From assembly GCA_019753235.1 (NCBI GenBank), contig JAIELF010000019.1:1-64000 (forward strand): a DNA stretch of 64,000 nucleotides. The letters run 5' to 3'. The stretch comes from a bacterium (GTDB lineage: Bacteria; Planctomycetota; Planctomycetia; Kolteriales; Kolteriaceae). A program made the position numbers and the translations under genes. This document shows positions 55,481 to 64,000 of the stretch, piece after piece. The notes under the pieces are model-generated. The model was not told where the DNA came from and ran no database searches. It was given only the letters and a program-made list of their open reading frames with translations. Position 1 is the first letter of the stretch, and each line of letters begins with the position of its first letter.

Positions 55481-56641
55481 TCAACCCGAGCCAATCACCG
55501 GGAAGAGAAGCGCGTGATGCTCGAAGAGCCCCCAGTAACCACGGAAGAGAATGTAAGGCGTTAGGAAGATCGCGCCGGCATAGACCAAGCCGAGCAGAAA
55601 GCTCAGCGTCCAGCAGACGGCTCGTATCGGCCATCGCGCGATCGTGTTTCTTCCCATCCCACGAGCGACCGCCAAGCTCCAGACCCATCGTCCCAGCCCC
55701 AAAAGCACCACAAACACAATCGCGGGCATCCACCAAAGACCCTTTGCGAAGGGTTCAATCAGCAAGAGGTAGAGCGGAATCCCCGACAACAACCAAACCA
55801 GCGACGCCAGCAACATCGCGACCGGGGCACGTTTCCGCAGTAGGCGAGTTTCGCGCAGCTCGCGAAAAACATTCCATCGATCTTCGACCGCGAGTCGCAC
55901 CTGCATGATCGGCAAGTGCAGCGTGCACCAAGCCAGAAGAATTCCCCCCACGATGCCGACGATTGGAACACTTGGCCCGGCCCAAAGCATCAAGCTCGGC
56001 AATATCAACCAGGCCATCGTCCCGAGATAGCTTCGCACTCCCAGCGACAATACCTCTTGCCAACCCAACGACGAAAGCAGACCGGTCGCCTGCGTCAGTC
56101 GCTGTCGATACCAAGAGACTCGAAACATCCCGCGAGCAAGGAACCCCAGATTCGCCAGCGGTCGAAACCAATACAGCGATTGACCGCCCCGAAGCAGCAC
56201 AACGACCCATTGAAACAGCCAGATCAAGAGAAGGATCTGGCCTCCACGGTGCCAACCCAACGCGTCCGGGGAACCAGGGGCAATGACGCCGGCATCGGCA
56301 GCGGATTGCCGAACGATCCAAACCGGAATGTACAGCAATGCTCCCAAGGCGCCGATCAAGCCGATCCGGCCCGCGAGCCGCAAGCCAGGCATCCCGTGCC
56401 AGATTCCAAAACGAACCGCGCGTCCCTGCGCGTACACCAGGTACCCCAGAAAGAAGACCGAGAGAACGGGAAACGTAAGCGAAATGGCCAGCAGAATGAC
56501 GAGCGAAACAACCCGGAACAACGTGCCAAAGATCGCCCCCACCCAGCGGGCCGGTCCGGTCCATAACCTTAAAACAAGCGGGGCCCGGGGAGAGGCATCG
56601 GACGGCGACGGGTCGATGGATTCGGGAATCGACCGGTCCAT
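55481..56641 (-). CDS. Multi-pass membrane protein of unknown function
   Basis: 386 residues from the ATG at 56641 (GGAGG seven bases upstream). About eight hydrophobic helices, arranged around a repeated glycine/tryptophan-rich pattern (SLTFPVLSVFFLGYLVYAQGR, ILLLIWLFQWVVVLLRGGQSLYWF, YLGTMAWLILPSLMLWAG). It resembles planctomycete DUF4013-like membrane proteins but I cannot fix the family. No catalytic motif is seen. It diverges from the DUF1549 gene with about 100 bp between starts. Confidence 0.75.
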   Translation of the reverse strand: MDRSIPESIDPSPSDASPRAPLVLRLWTGPARWVGAIFGTLFRVVSLVILLAISLTFPVLSVFFLGYLVYAQGRAVRFGIWHGMPGLRLAGRIGLIGALGALLYIPVWIVRQSAADAGVIAPGSPDALGWHRGGQILLLIWLFQWVVVLLRGGQSLYWFRPLANLGFLARGMFRVSWYRQRLTQATGLLSSLGWQEVLSLGVRSYLGTMAWLILPSLMLWAGPSVPIVGIVGGILLAWCTLHLPIMQVRLAVEDRWNVFRELRETRLLRKRAPVAMLLASLVWLLSGIPLYLLLIEPFAKGLWWMPAIVFVVLLGLGRWVWSLAVARGMGRNTIARWPIRAVCWTLSFLLGLVYAGAIFLTPYILFRGYWGLFEHHALLFPVIGSG

Positions 56642-56743
56642 CGCTCGGCCTCCATTGGAACGCTTGATGCGGATACTCCATCGTAGCGTATAATCGGAGC
56701 AGGAAGGACGTGCGATCGACTTCCCTGCGGAGACCATCTGATC

Positions 56744-58306
56744 ATGCGTCTCTTTTTTACCACCATCGGCTACGCCATTCTTGCGATTCTCATTGGAGCG
56801 GTCACTTGGTCAGGCTCGCGCGTCCGCCGGCCGTCCGACCAAGCGTCGGTGGCCGCGTCGCCAGCAAACAATTCGATCGACGCCTGTTTCGAAGCACTCT
56901 GGAAGGAACAGAAGACTCTCCCCTCGGCAACCGTGGATGATCTGACCTATGCTCGTCGAGCCGCCCTCGGGATTGTCGGCGTCATCCCCTCGCTCGAGGA
57001 GATTCGCTGGTATGAAGCGCAGCCTGCCGAGACCCGGCGAGAGGCGTACGTCGAACGACTCCTTGCCGACCGCCGATTCGCGGAGACTTTGGCCGATCGT
57101 CTGGCTCAGGCGTGGTTGCCGACAAAGGTGGGAGACAATTTTGTTCTCTATCGGCCCTTCCGATTCCGGGCCTGGTTGACCGACCAGATTGACGCCGGCG
57201 TTCCGTATCCGACCATCGTTCGACAGATGCTTTCCAGTGACGGGCTATGGACCGATTCCCCTGCCGTGAACTTCATCACCGCCTACGGCGCGAAGCCGGA
57301 GGAACTGGCCGACGAAACGGCTCGGAGCTTTCTCGGCCTTCAGATTGGATGTGCTCAATGTCATGATCATCCGTTTGCGTCATGGAAGCAGACCGAGTTC
57401 CGCGGGCTAGCGGCGCATTTCGGACGGACCGACATCACTTTTCGAGGTATCGATGATTCTGGGGATACTTTTCGTTTCGGGGCAGAGGGAGATGCCGAGG
57501 GCCTCCTGGTGCCGGCCGCGGTTCCCTACGGCAAGAACCCTTCGCAGCCGACTCCGAACATGCGGCATCGACTGGCACAGTGGGTGACCGAAGAGTCCAA
57601 TGATCGCTTCTATCTAGCGATTTCCAACCGAATCTGGGGAATGATGATGGGTCGGCCCATCGTGCAACCTGTCGACGATCTCGATGCTCCGCATTCGGTC
57701 CCCGGTTTGTTGGAGGAGTCTGCCCTGCTCTTTCGCCAGCATGACGGCGATTTCCGATCTCTGTTTCGCGCGATCGCTTGTTCCCGATCGTTTCAAGCGA
57801 CATCGTCGCTGGGGGAAGCAAAGGCTTTGGAATCTCACGAAGCATCTCTGGCGAGCTACCCGCTCACGCGTCTGGACCCGATGCAGGTGGCGCATTGTCT
57901 CTCGCAAGTCGCGTCGCTTCGGACCCTGGACAGTCAGACGGGCGTCGTTCGACGGGTGATTGGATTCTTCGACAATCAGAACTTCCTCGAATACTTTCGA
58001 ACGGAAGCCAACGACGAGAGCGGCACTATGTCGCAACGGCTGATGTTGATGAACGACAAGCTCGTCCAAGAGCGAATCGCGTCGGCGCTAGGCTCAAGCT
58101 CCGAAGGGATTTCTCATCACGCATCCAATGCGGAGCAAGCCGTCGAGCTTGCGTTTCTGGTCTGTTTGACCCGCCGACCTCATCCGGACGAAACAAAGTC
58201 CCTGGCCAGCATGATCAAAAGAAGCGGAGATCATCTGGATCCGGCCGACGTAGAAGATTTGCTTTGGGCACTGGTCAACAGCAGCGAGTTTCTTTTGCGA
58301 CACTGA
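56744..58306 (+). CDS. DUF1549/DUF1553 domain protein (short form)
   Basis: 520 residues, shorter than the 700-900 usual for this planctomycete family because the N-terminal cytochrome domain is absent. An N-terminal helix anchors it. DUF1549 part: TYARRAALGIVGVIPSLEEI, LADRRFAETLADRLAQAWL, and IGCAQCHDHPFASWKQTEF. The CxxCH here is the conserved family motif and may bind haem. DUF1553 part: LAISNRIWGMMMGRPIVQPVDDL and YPLTRLDPMQVAH. It is always found beside DUF1501 proteins, as here (78 bases). Function unknown. Confidence 0.9.
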   Translation: MRLFFTTIGYAILAILIGAVTWSGSRVRRPSDQASVAASPANNSIDACFEALWKEQKTLPSATVDDLTYARRAALGIVGVIPSLEEIRWYEAQPAETRREAYVERLLADRRFAETLADRLAQAWLPTKVGDNFVLYRPFRFRAWLTDQIDAGVPYPTIVRQMLSSDGLWTDSPAVNFITAYGAKPEELADETARSFLGLQIGCAQCHDHPFASWKQTEFRGLAAHFGRTDITFRGIDDSGDTFRFGAEGDAEGLLVPAAVPYGKNPSQPTPNMRHRLAQWVTEESNDRFYLAISNRIWGMMMGRPIVQPVDDLDAPHSVPGLLEESALLFRQHDGDFRSLFRAIACSRSFQATSSLGEAKALESHEASLASYPLTRLDPMQVAHCLSQVASLRTLDSQTGVVRRVIGFFDNQNFLEYFRTEANDESGTMSQRLMLMNDKLVQERIASALGSSSEGISHHASNAEQAVELAFLVCLTRRPHPDETKSLASMIKRSGDHLDPADVEDLLWALVNSSEFLLRH

Positions 58307-58384
58307 CCGACAATTGATCGTCCAGGACACACGCTCGCCATCGGCAGGCAAGCGGTGCCCAGACGCGTGAGGTAACACACGATC

Positions 58385-59632
58385 ATGATGACCCGGCGAA
58401 CCTTCTTACGATCAACCTCGATGGCGCTGCTGGGATCGGCCGCCTCGCACGCGATCGCTCAGGCAGCCATCGACGGAGTGGGGCGCCCAAAATCATTTGT
58501 GCTGATTTGGCTCAACGGGGGGCCCAGCCAGCTGGAAACGTTTGATCCTCATGCGGGCACGACGATTGGTGGTCCAACCCGCGCGATCGAAACGTCGGCT
58601 AAAGGAATTGTTTTCGCGGAGCATCTTCCGAGATTGGCCGAGCTTGCTCACAAGATGACCATCCTGCGGTCGGTGGTGAGTAAAGAGGGGGATCATTCGC
58701 GCGGGCAATATCACTTGCGGACCGGCTTTCGTCCGGAGCCGTCGGTGTTTCATCCGACGCTGGGGGCGATTGCCGCTAAGGAACTCCCTGTCGTCGGTCT
58801 CGATTTGCCTCCCTACATTTCGATCAACACCAACGACAATTACACCGATGCCGGCTATCTCGGGGCAGACTTTCAAGCGTATCGCATCGACGACCCGGCT
58901 CGTCCTCCTCGCAACCTCCGTTCGCCCGTCGCGGATGAACGTCTGAACCATCGTCGACAAATGCTGGACATTCTCGAAGCGCGGCATGGACGACCGAACG
59001 AACTCCCCGAGGCGGTTCGTCGCGCCCATCAACAAACCGATCGCGCGCTGCGGATGATGGGCAGCTCGCAACAGTCGGCTTTCGATCTATCAAGTGAATC
59101 TGCGTTGACGCGCGATACCTACGGACGAGACCCATTTGGAAACGGTTGCCTTGCTGCTCGTCGACTGCTGGAGACCGGCGTCCGGGCGGTCGAAGTCACG
59201 CTCGGGGGATGGGACACTCATGCGACGAATTTTGATGCTCATGCCCGCCAAGGAACAATTCTCGATCGCGGGCTGTCGGCCATGCTAAAGGATTTGGAAG
59301 ATCGTGAACTGGATCGCGACACGCTTGTTGTTTGCGGAGGAGAGTTCGGCCGAACGCCTGAAATCAACGGGCTCGACGGTCGTGACCATTGGCCATACGG
59401 TTTTTCTGTCATGTTGGCGGGAGCGGGGCTGCCCGCCGGCGTGGTGCTGGGACAGACCGATCCACAAGGGGGAAAGAATCCCGTCGATCCGATCACGGTT
59501 CCGGACCTCACCGCGACCATCCTGACTTTACTTGGCATTCATCCCGAAAAAGAGTTCATCACCCCTGGCGGCCGGCCGATTAAGCGGAGCGATGGAAAGC
59601 CGATCGAAAGACTACTTTCGTCATTGACATGA
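58385..59632 (+). CDS. DUF1501 protein, Tat-exported
   Basis: 415 residues. The N-terminus TRRTFLRSTSMALLGSAASHAIAQA is a twin-arginine-type signal. The alkaline-phosphatase-like DUF1501 core follows: FVLIWLNGGPSQLETFDPHAG, VEVTLGGWDTHATNFDAH, VVCGGEFGRTPEINGLDGRDHWPYGFSVMLAG, and TILTLLGIHPEKEF. The metal-ligand Asp and His residues of these blocks are present. Partner of the DUF1549 gene upstream. It likely acts in the periplasm as a hydrolase on an unknown substrate, perhaps sulfated or phosphorylated. Confidence 0.92.
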   Translation: MMTRRTFLRSTSMALLGSAASHAIAQAAIDGVGRPKSFVLIWLNGGPSQLETFDPHAGTTIGGPTRAIETSAKGIVFAEHLPRLAELAHKMTILRSVVSKEGDHSRGQYHLRTGFRPEPSVFHPTLGAIAAKELPVVGLDLPPYISINTNDNYTDAGYLGADFQAYRIDDPARPPRNLRSPVADERLNHRRQMLDILEARHGRPNELPEAVRRAHQQTDRALRMMGSSQQSAFDLSSESALTRDTYGRDPFGNGCLAARRLLETGVRAVEVTLGGWDTHATNFDAHARQGTILDRGLSAMLKDLEDRELDRDTLVVCGGEFGRTPEINGLDGRDHWPYGFSVMLAGAGLPAGVVLGQTDPQGGKNPVDPITVPDLTATILTLLGIHPEKEFITPGGRPIKRSDGKPIERLLSSLT

Positions 59633-59730
59633 ACCTTCCCTCTCGCAAGCCTTCCTTTCCAGTATCGTGATGCCGGCCAACCTCACTAGAACGATCGTGA
59701 CGATCAAAGGGCACGGGAGTAACGAAAGAT

Positions 59731-60912
59731 ATGGATCTACCGCACGGGTTTCGGTTTGCCGGTCGAGCAACTGGGATCAAAAAGAATCAAGCGAAGAAGG
59801 ACTTGGTCCTGATCATCAGCGACGTCGATGCCGTCGCGTGCGGAGTGTTTACGACAAACAAGGTTTGTGCCGCCCCGGTTCAGGTCTGTCGAGACCGACT
59901 TCCCACCAAGCGTGCTCGCGGCATCATCATCAACAGCGGCAATGCCAACGCCTGCACCGGGGAACAAGGTTTGGCCGATGCCAAGGAGATGACCGCATCG
60001 GTGGCACGGCTTCTGTCGCTGGATTCGGCCCAGATTCTTGTCTGCTCGACCGGCGTCATCGGCCGACCCCTCCCGATGGCCAAACTCCGCGACGGTATTC
60101 CACCCTTGGTGAACGACTTGCAAGACGACGAAACATCGTTCGAGTCCGCCACCCTCGGGATCATGACGACCGACACTCGACCGAAGACGGCGTTCCGCTC
60201 GATTCGAACGCCCGAAGGGGAGATCCGCATTGTCGGCTTCGCGAAAGGGGCCGCGATGATCGGACCCAACATGGCCACCATGCTTGCGTTTATTCTGACC
60301 GATGCCGTCGCGTCGGCGGACGATCTACAAGTCCATTTGCGACGCGCGGTCGATCGCTCGTTTCATTCGATCAGCGTCGAGGGCCATACCTCGACCAACG
60401 ACTCGGTCATTCTGATGGCCAATGGCGCGGGGGGGGCGTCCGCCCACGCGGCCGGCGATGCGTTTGCACAGGCCCTCGATGAAGTGGCGATGGATCTGGC
60501 GATGGCCATTGTCGACGATGCCGAGGAGGCGACGCATCGCTTGACGATTGATGTCAAGGGGACGCGCACGGAGCAAGAAGCTCGGCAGATCGCCAAGGCG
60601 GTCGCGGATAGCCCGCTGGTCAAGACGGCGGTCTTTGGCAACGATCCCAATTGGGGGCGAATCTGCAGCGCGGCAGGCTACTCCGGGGTCGATTTTGCGG
60701 AGACCGACTTGTCCTTGCGAGTCAACGGAACACTTCTCTACGATCATGGTATGCCGACCGCATTCGATCCCGTGGCCGAGCACGAGAGGATGAAGGCCCG
60801 ACGAGAGGTCGATATCGAACTGATCTTCGAACTCGGAACCGCCGGCTGCCGATTCTGGAGCTGCGACCTCTCGACCGGCTACGTTCGTTTCAATGCCGAG
60901 TACACGACCTGA
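59731..60912 (+). CDS. argJ: Bifunctional ornithine acetyltransferase / N-acetylglutamate synthase
   Basis: 393 residues, full length. It transfers acetyl from N-acetylornithine to glutamate in arginine biosynthesis (and may use acetyl-CoA). Autoproteolysis occurs before the Thr in KGAAMIGPNMATMLAF, giving two chains. Also seen: NSGNANACTG near residue 68, CSTGVIG, VEGHTSTNDSVILMANG, and FGNDPNWGRI. The C-terminus NAEYTT is the normal ArgJ ending. Cytoplasmic. Confidence 0.95.
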   Translation: MDLPHGFRFAGRATGIKKNQAKKDLVLIISDVDAVACGVFTTNKVCAAPVQVCRDRLPTKRARGIIINSGNANACTGEQGLADAKEMTASVARLLSLDSAQILVCSTGVIGRPLPMAKLRDGIPPLVNDLQDDETSFESATLGIMTTDTRPKTAFRSIRTPEGEIRIVGFAKGAAMIGPNMATMLAFILTDAVASADDLQVHLRRAVDRSFHSISVEGHTSTNDSVILMANGAGGASAHAAGDAFAQALDEVAMDLAMAIVDDAEEATHRLTIDVKGTRTEQEARQIAKAVADSPLVKTAVFGNDPNWGRICSAAGYSGVDFAETDLSLRVNGTLLYDHGMPTAFDPVAEHERMKARREVDIELIFELGTAGCRFWSCDLSTGYVRFNAEYTT

Positions 60913-61132
60913 TATTCCCCCCGTACTTCCGATCATTTCCGGTTGTTTCGACCAAGGATCCGTGCGGAAATGAGCCCCTCCTTACGGAGAACTGGGGATT
61001 GCGGAATGTTTTCCGCTGGCCATTGGTCGCCCGATTCGTGAAGATTCATCTCCAATGCGGGATGGGCGTCGCCATGAGGACGCCCCACAGACCTGTCGGC
61101 CGCTCGGTCGACGTACGACCAGGGAGTTATTC

Positions 61133-62653
61133 ATGTCACAGCGATCTTGGCTGTTTGTCCTGAGTTGCATCGCGCTGATTGCGTCAGCCTTCACCTTCAG
61201 TATTCGAGGTGAAGTTGTTCAAGAGATGGGCAAACAGTTTGCCTTCAAACAAGAGCAGAACGGCCTGGTCGATAGTGCCCGCTTCTGGGGGATGGCCGCC
61301 TCACTCTTAGTAGGGGGATTCATCTGCGATGCGATCGGCATGAAGCGGGTCATGTTTCTCGCGTTCTTCAGCCATCTGGTCGGGACGCTGGGGATGGTCT
61401 TCACGCCGGCATTCGACGGCAACAGTCAACAAGCCTTGTATTGGTTGTGCGCGTTCTCGTTCATCATGGGATGCGGAAACGGCTTTACCGAAACAGGCAT
61501 CAACCCCCTCATCGCGACCCTCTACCCCAACGAGAAAACGCATTACCTCAATATTCTTCACGCCTGGTGGCCGGGCGGGTTGATCATCGGAGGGATGATC
61601 GCTCTTATCGCCGGCCGAGGGCTGAATCTCGATCTCGGCTTCACGCATGTGAATGTCGCCGGACAACACTGGGTCTGGTGGCAGATTCTCTTACTCATCG
61701 GTGTGCCGACGATCATTTATGGTCTGATGCTGTTGCCCGCTACCTTTCCCAAGACCGAACGAGCGGCGGGGAATGTCTCGACGGCAACGATGATCGGGCA
61801 GGCCTTCCGTCCTCTCTTTCTCATCTGGGCCTTCTGCATGTTGTTGACGGCGTCGACCGAGTTGGCTCCGCAAAGCTGGCAAGCTTCCGTGATGGAGAAG
61901 ACCGCCAATCTGGATGGGACGCAGATTCTCATTTATACCTCCGGCATGATGTTCATCCTTCGCCATTTTGCGGGCCCCATCGCCCATCAAATCTCTCCCA
62001 TCGGGTTGCTCGTTGTTTCGTCGATTTTGGCTGGAACCGGTCTTTATCTCTTAAGCTTCGCCAATAGTGCCGCCACCGCTTTCGGCTACGCGACGATCTT
62101 CGGCCTGGGCATCGCGTACTTCTGGCCCACCATGTTGGGGGTTGCCTCCGAACGATTCCCGAAGGGGGGCGCCATGATCCTCTGTTTGCTTGGTACCGTG
62201 GGAAACGCCGCCATCGCGCTGACCATTCCGCAGATGGGCAAGATCGTCGACATGTATTCGACCAGCGAGGTCCGAACGCTCGAATCGGATACCAAGCTGG
62301 CTGACCTGATCATTAAACAAGACGACGCTGGCAAGGATGCCTCTTTAAAGCTGGCTGTCATTGATCAAGTGAAAGCTCGGCTCAAGGATCCGAGCGCCGC
62401 CGTCGACGAAGCGATCAGTTCGCTCTCGCCCGAGCAACTGGACAGGCTTCAAACTGTTGCCAACAAGGCGCAGAGCGTCGGGTTTTCGATGGCATTTCGT
62501 TGGGTGAGCGTCTTGCCTGCCGCCTTGGTCGTCATCTTTGGATTGATTTGGATTTATGATTGGTCTCGTGGCGGCTACAAGGCGGAAAAGATCCTCTCGG
62601 CAGAGGAAGAGGACGAACTTCTCGCCGGCGGAAGCCAGGGGCCTACAAGCTAA
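61133..62653 (+). CDS. MFS transporter with a cytoplasmic insertion
   Basis: 506 residues from the ATG at 61133 (GGAG seven bases upstream). Twelve helices: motif GGFICDAIGMKRVMFL and TGINPLIATLYPNEKTHYLNILHAWWPGGLIIGG resemble the fucose/FHS and nucleoside group found in planctomycetes. Between the last two helices lies a hydrophilic insertion of about 85 residues (from YSTSEVRTLESDTKLADL to LQTVANKAQSVG) predicted to be helical. Substrate unknown; sugar uptake is likely. Its stop overlaps the convergent glycosyltransferase by four bases. Confidence 0.85.
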   Translation: MSQRSWLFVLSCIALIASAFTFSIRGEVVQEMGKQFAFKQEQNGLVDSARFWGMAASLLVGGFICDAIGMKRVMFLAFFSHLVGTLGMVFTPAFDGNSQQALYWLCAFSFIMGCGNGFTETGINPLIATLYPNEKTHYLNILHAWWPGGLIIGGMIALIAGRGLNLDLGFTHVNVAGQHWVWWQILLLIGVPTIIYGLMLLPATFPKTERAAGNVSTATMIGQAFRPLFLIWAFCMLLTASTELAPQSWQASVMEKTANLDGTQILIYTSGMMFILRHFAGPIAHQISPIGLLVVSSILAGTGLYLLSFANSAATAFGYATIFGLGIAYFWPTMLGVASERFPKGGAMILCLLGTVGNAAIALTIPQMGKIVDMYSTSEVRTLESDTKLADLIIKQDDAGKDASLKLAVIDQVKARLKDPSAAVDEAISSLSPEQLDRLQTVANKAQSVGFSMAFRWVSVLPAALVVIFGLIWIYDWSRGGYKAEKILSAEEEDELLAGGSQGPTS

Positions 62654-63759
62654 CCTTGGCCTGCGATGGAGAGCAGATACTCTTCCCACCGGGCGACCGA
62701 TTGATCGAGGGTGAAGTGTTGCTCGGCCCGAACGCGACCGCGCTGGCCGAGCGCCTCTCCTTTTTTGGAATCCCCAAGCCAGTCCGCGATCGCCGGCGTC
62801 AGATCATCGGTCGCCAACCAACCCGTTTCGCCGCCGATCACCAACTCGCCTGCACCTGGGAAGTTTCGGCTAATCACCGGATTTCCCGCCCCCATCGCTT
62901 CGAGCACGACGTTGGGCATCCCCTCCCAACGCGAGGTGATGAGCAGCCCCGAACTTCGGCGATGCCAGCCGAGCGGATCATCCGACCATCCGACGAATCG
63001 AACGATATCGCAAAGACCATGGTCTTTCGCAAAAGCCATTCCCTTTGCCCTCTCGGGGCCGTCCCCGACCAGAACTAACTTGGTGCGGGATGCCGTAAAC
63101 AAGGGAGCCAGCGGCGCGGCCCTTCGGAGGGCAGACATGACATCCTTTTGCTTTTCCATGCGACCCATCCAAAGGAGAACACGGTCGGATTCGGTTAATC
63201 CGAACGAAGTCATATGGATGGGGTGAGCCTGGTCGATCTTCGTCAAATCAATTCCGTTGGGTATCGTGCATACTCGGCTTCCCGGCACGGCTTGGCTTGT
63301 GCGATCGGCGGCGTGCTGGCTGACGGCGACGTAGCGGTCGCCTCGTCGCGCGGTCCAGCGATCGGCCCAGAGATGCCATCGGCTTCCTTCCTCGGCCACG
63401 CGAATGCCGTTGACGTGCAAGACACCTGCTCGGCGCGCCGCCCACCGCCCCAGGATATTCGCATGAAAAAGAAACGTCACCAGGATGTCGGTCTTCTGTT
63501 GGGACAACCGCTCCCAGAGCCGACGTCGCGCTGCCGGGACATCCCAAATGGAACGCATCCCGAGCGTGCCCACCGGGACGCCTGCCTGCTGAAGAGTTTC
63601 CGCGAGTCGCCCGGATTCTTGGAGTGATACGACTTCTACTCGGAACCGATTTTTGTCCAGCCGACACGCCAGTTCAACAAGGGCTTTCTCGGCCCCGCCG
63701 ATATTCAGTTCGGTGATGCCGAGCATGATCGACTGGGGACGATCGGGAAGGCCAGGCAT
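62650..63759 (-). CDS. Glycosyltransferase family 4-type protein
   Basis: 369 residues. GT-B fold: LGITELNIGGAEKALVELACRL at the N-terminus (donor-side Gly-rich loop), VSQHAADR, IPNGIDLTKID, and in the C-terminal half LLWMGRMEKQKD, LVLVGDGPERA, SRWEGMPNVVLEAMGAGNPVI with the E-x7-E motif. It adds a sugar to a lipid- or polysaccharide-linked acceptor using an NDP-sugar; the specific product is unknown. GGGGAG lies nine bases before the ATG. The gene diverges from queA with 51 bases between the starts used here. Confidence 0.9.
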   Translation of the reverse strand: MPGLPDRPQSIMLGITELNIGGAEKALVELACRLDKNRFRVEVVSLQESGRLAETLQQAGVPVGTLGMRSIWDVPAARRRLWERLSQQKTDILVTFLFHANILGRWAARRAGVLHVNGIRVAEEGSRWHLWADRWTARRGDRYVAVSQHAADRTSQAVPGSRVCTIPNGIDLTKIDQAHPIHMTSFGLTESDRVLLWMGRMEKQKDVMSALRRAAPLAPLFTASRTKLVLVGDGPERAKGMAFAKDHGLCDIVRFVGWSDDPLGWHRRSSGLLITSRWEGMPNVVLEAMGAGNPVISRNFPGAGELVIGGETGWLATDDLTPAIADWLGDSKKGEALGQRGRVRAEQHFTLDQSVARWEEYLLSIAGQG

Positions 63760-63810
63760 TCAGGAAACTCCCCGTGAAGCGGAATGGATTTCACCTACAA
63801 AATTCGAATC

Positions 63811-64000
63811 ATGCGAGTCGATACCTTTGACTACGAACTTCCGCTCGACAGGATCGCGCAGAGGCCGGCCGAGCCCCGCGATTCTTCTCGACTTCTCGTC
63901 CTGAAACGGTCGGATCGTTCGATCGAGCATCGCACTTTTCGCGATCTGCCCGAGTATCTTTTTCCGCCCGATGTTTTGGTGGTCAACGATACGCGGGTGA
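63811..64000 (+). CDS. queA: tRNA preQ1(34) S-adenosylmethionine ribosyltransferase-isomerase, 3' part outside the window
   Basis: Only the first 63 codons are in the window: [20 protein letters not shown], then [11 protein letters not shown] and LVVNDTRV, all standard QueA N-terminal landmarks. QueA transfers and isomerises the ribosyl group of SAM onto preQ1 at tRNA position 34, forming epoxyqueuosine. An in-frame ATG at 63784 has a better purine tract (AAGCGGA) and would add nine residues; family alignment favours 63811. It links to the yhhQ precursor transporter at 43639. Confidence 0.92.
   Translation, partial: MRVDTFDYELPLDRIAQRPAEPRDSSRLLVLKRSDRSIEHRTFRDLPEYLFPPDVLVVNDTRV

Overview
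The window reads as the chromosome of a planctomycete (PVC superphylum). The evidence is a DUF1549/DUF1553-type protein followed by a DUF1501 protein (56744-59632), a 1658-residue PVC-type haem-binding CxxCH mosaic protein (16843-21819), two exported proteins with PEP-CTERM-like tails (1182-3524), a redoxin/cytochrome/copper-oxygenase mosaic (49810-51834), and a 'GGGACAGGCACC ... GGAGCCAGTCCCC' intergenic repeat of the kind I recall from planctomycete genomes. Base composition is moderately GC-rich and gene density is high. I see no rRNA, tRNA, CRISPR array, prophage or intact insertion sequence, so this looks like ordinary chromosome.

Layout. 1-3524: a DUF6065 gene cut by the window edge, then two secreted proteins, one of which looks like a circularly permuted caspase/legumain-like domain. 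3531-3721: repeat-like elements. 3724-5514: a fusion of a tRNA U34 hydroxylase-type rhodanese with an RluA-type pseudouridine synthase. 5971-8345: a tight FHA / MinD-like ATPase / glutaminase operon. 8668-13930 (minus): an SDR, Gfo/Idh, MFS, aldo-keto reductase and TauD gene run that looks catabolic. 14049-16427: a serine hydrolase and a TetA-like exporter. 16843-25779: the giant PVC protein, then an esterase / TetR / DUF962 / isochorismatase-ThuA operon. 25800-29004: a membrane glycosyltransferase and an SGNH protein.

29238-42140 is the most coherent block. It holds a complete cbb3 oxidase operon (ccoNO fused, Q, P, G, H, a SafE-like copper protein, I, S), most genes overlapping. Immediately upstream, on the same strand, is a three-gene regulatory operon: a histidine kinase with an N-terminal globin-coupled (haem) sensor domain, a stand-alone receiver, and an NtrC-type sigma-54 activator. 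A good sigma-54 promoter and a cluster of CGCACAC repeats lie between the two operons. I read this as an oxygen-sensing circuit controlling the high-affinity oxidase, a FixLJ-like solution built from different parts.

42529-48433: a beta-barrel protein, a queuosine-precursor transporter (yhhQ) and a CerR-type TetR gene with a DevBCA-like ABC exporter. The TetR/yhhQ gap is rich in dyads. 48847-56641: a fatty acid desaturase, the redoxin mosaic, another TetR with a clear upstream dyad, a DUF374 acyltransferase, a TolC-like protein and a multi-pass membrane protein. 56744-64000: the DUF1549/DUF1501 pair, argJ, an MFS transporter, a glycosyltransferase, and the first 63 codons of queA at the right edge.

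Functions are assigned by motif and family recognition only. No database search was run. Start codons were chosen from Shine-Dalgarno spacing and family N-termini where stated.
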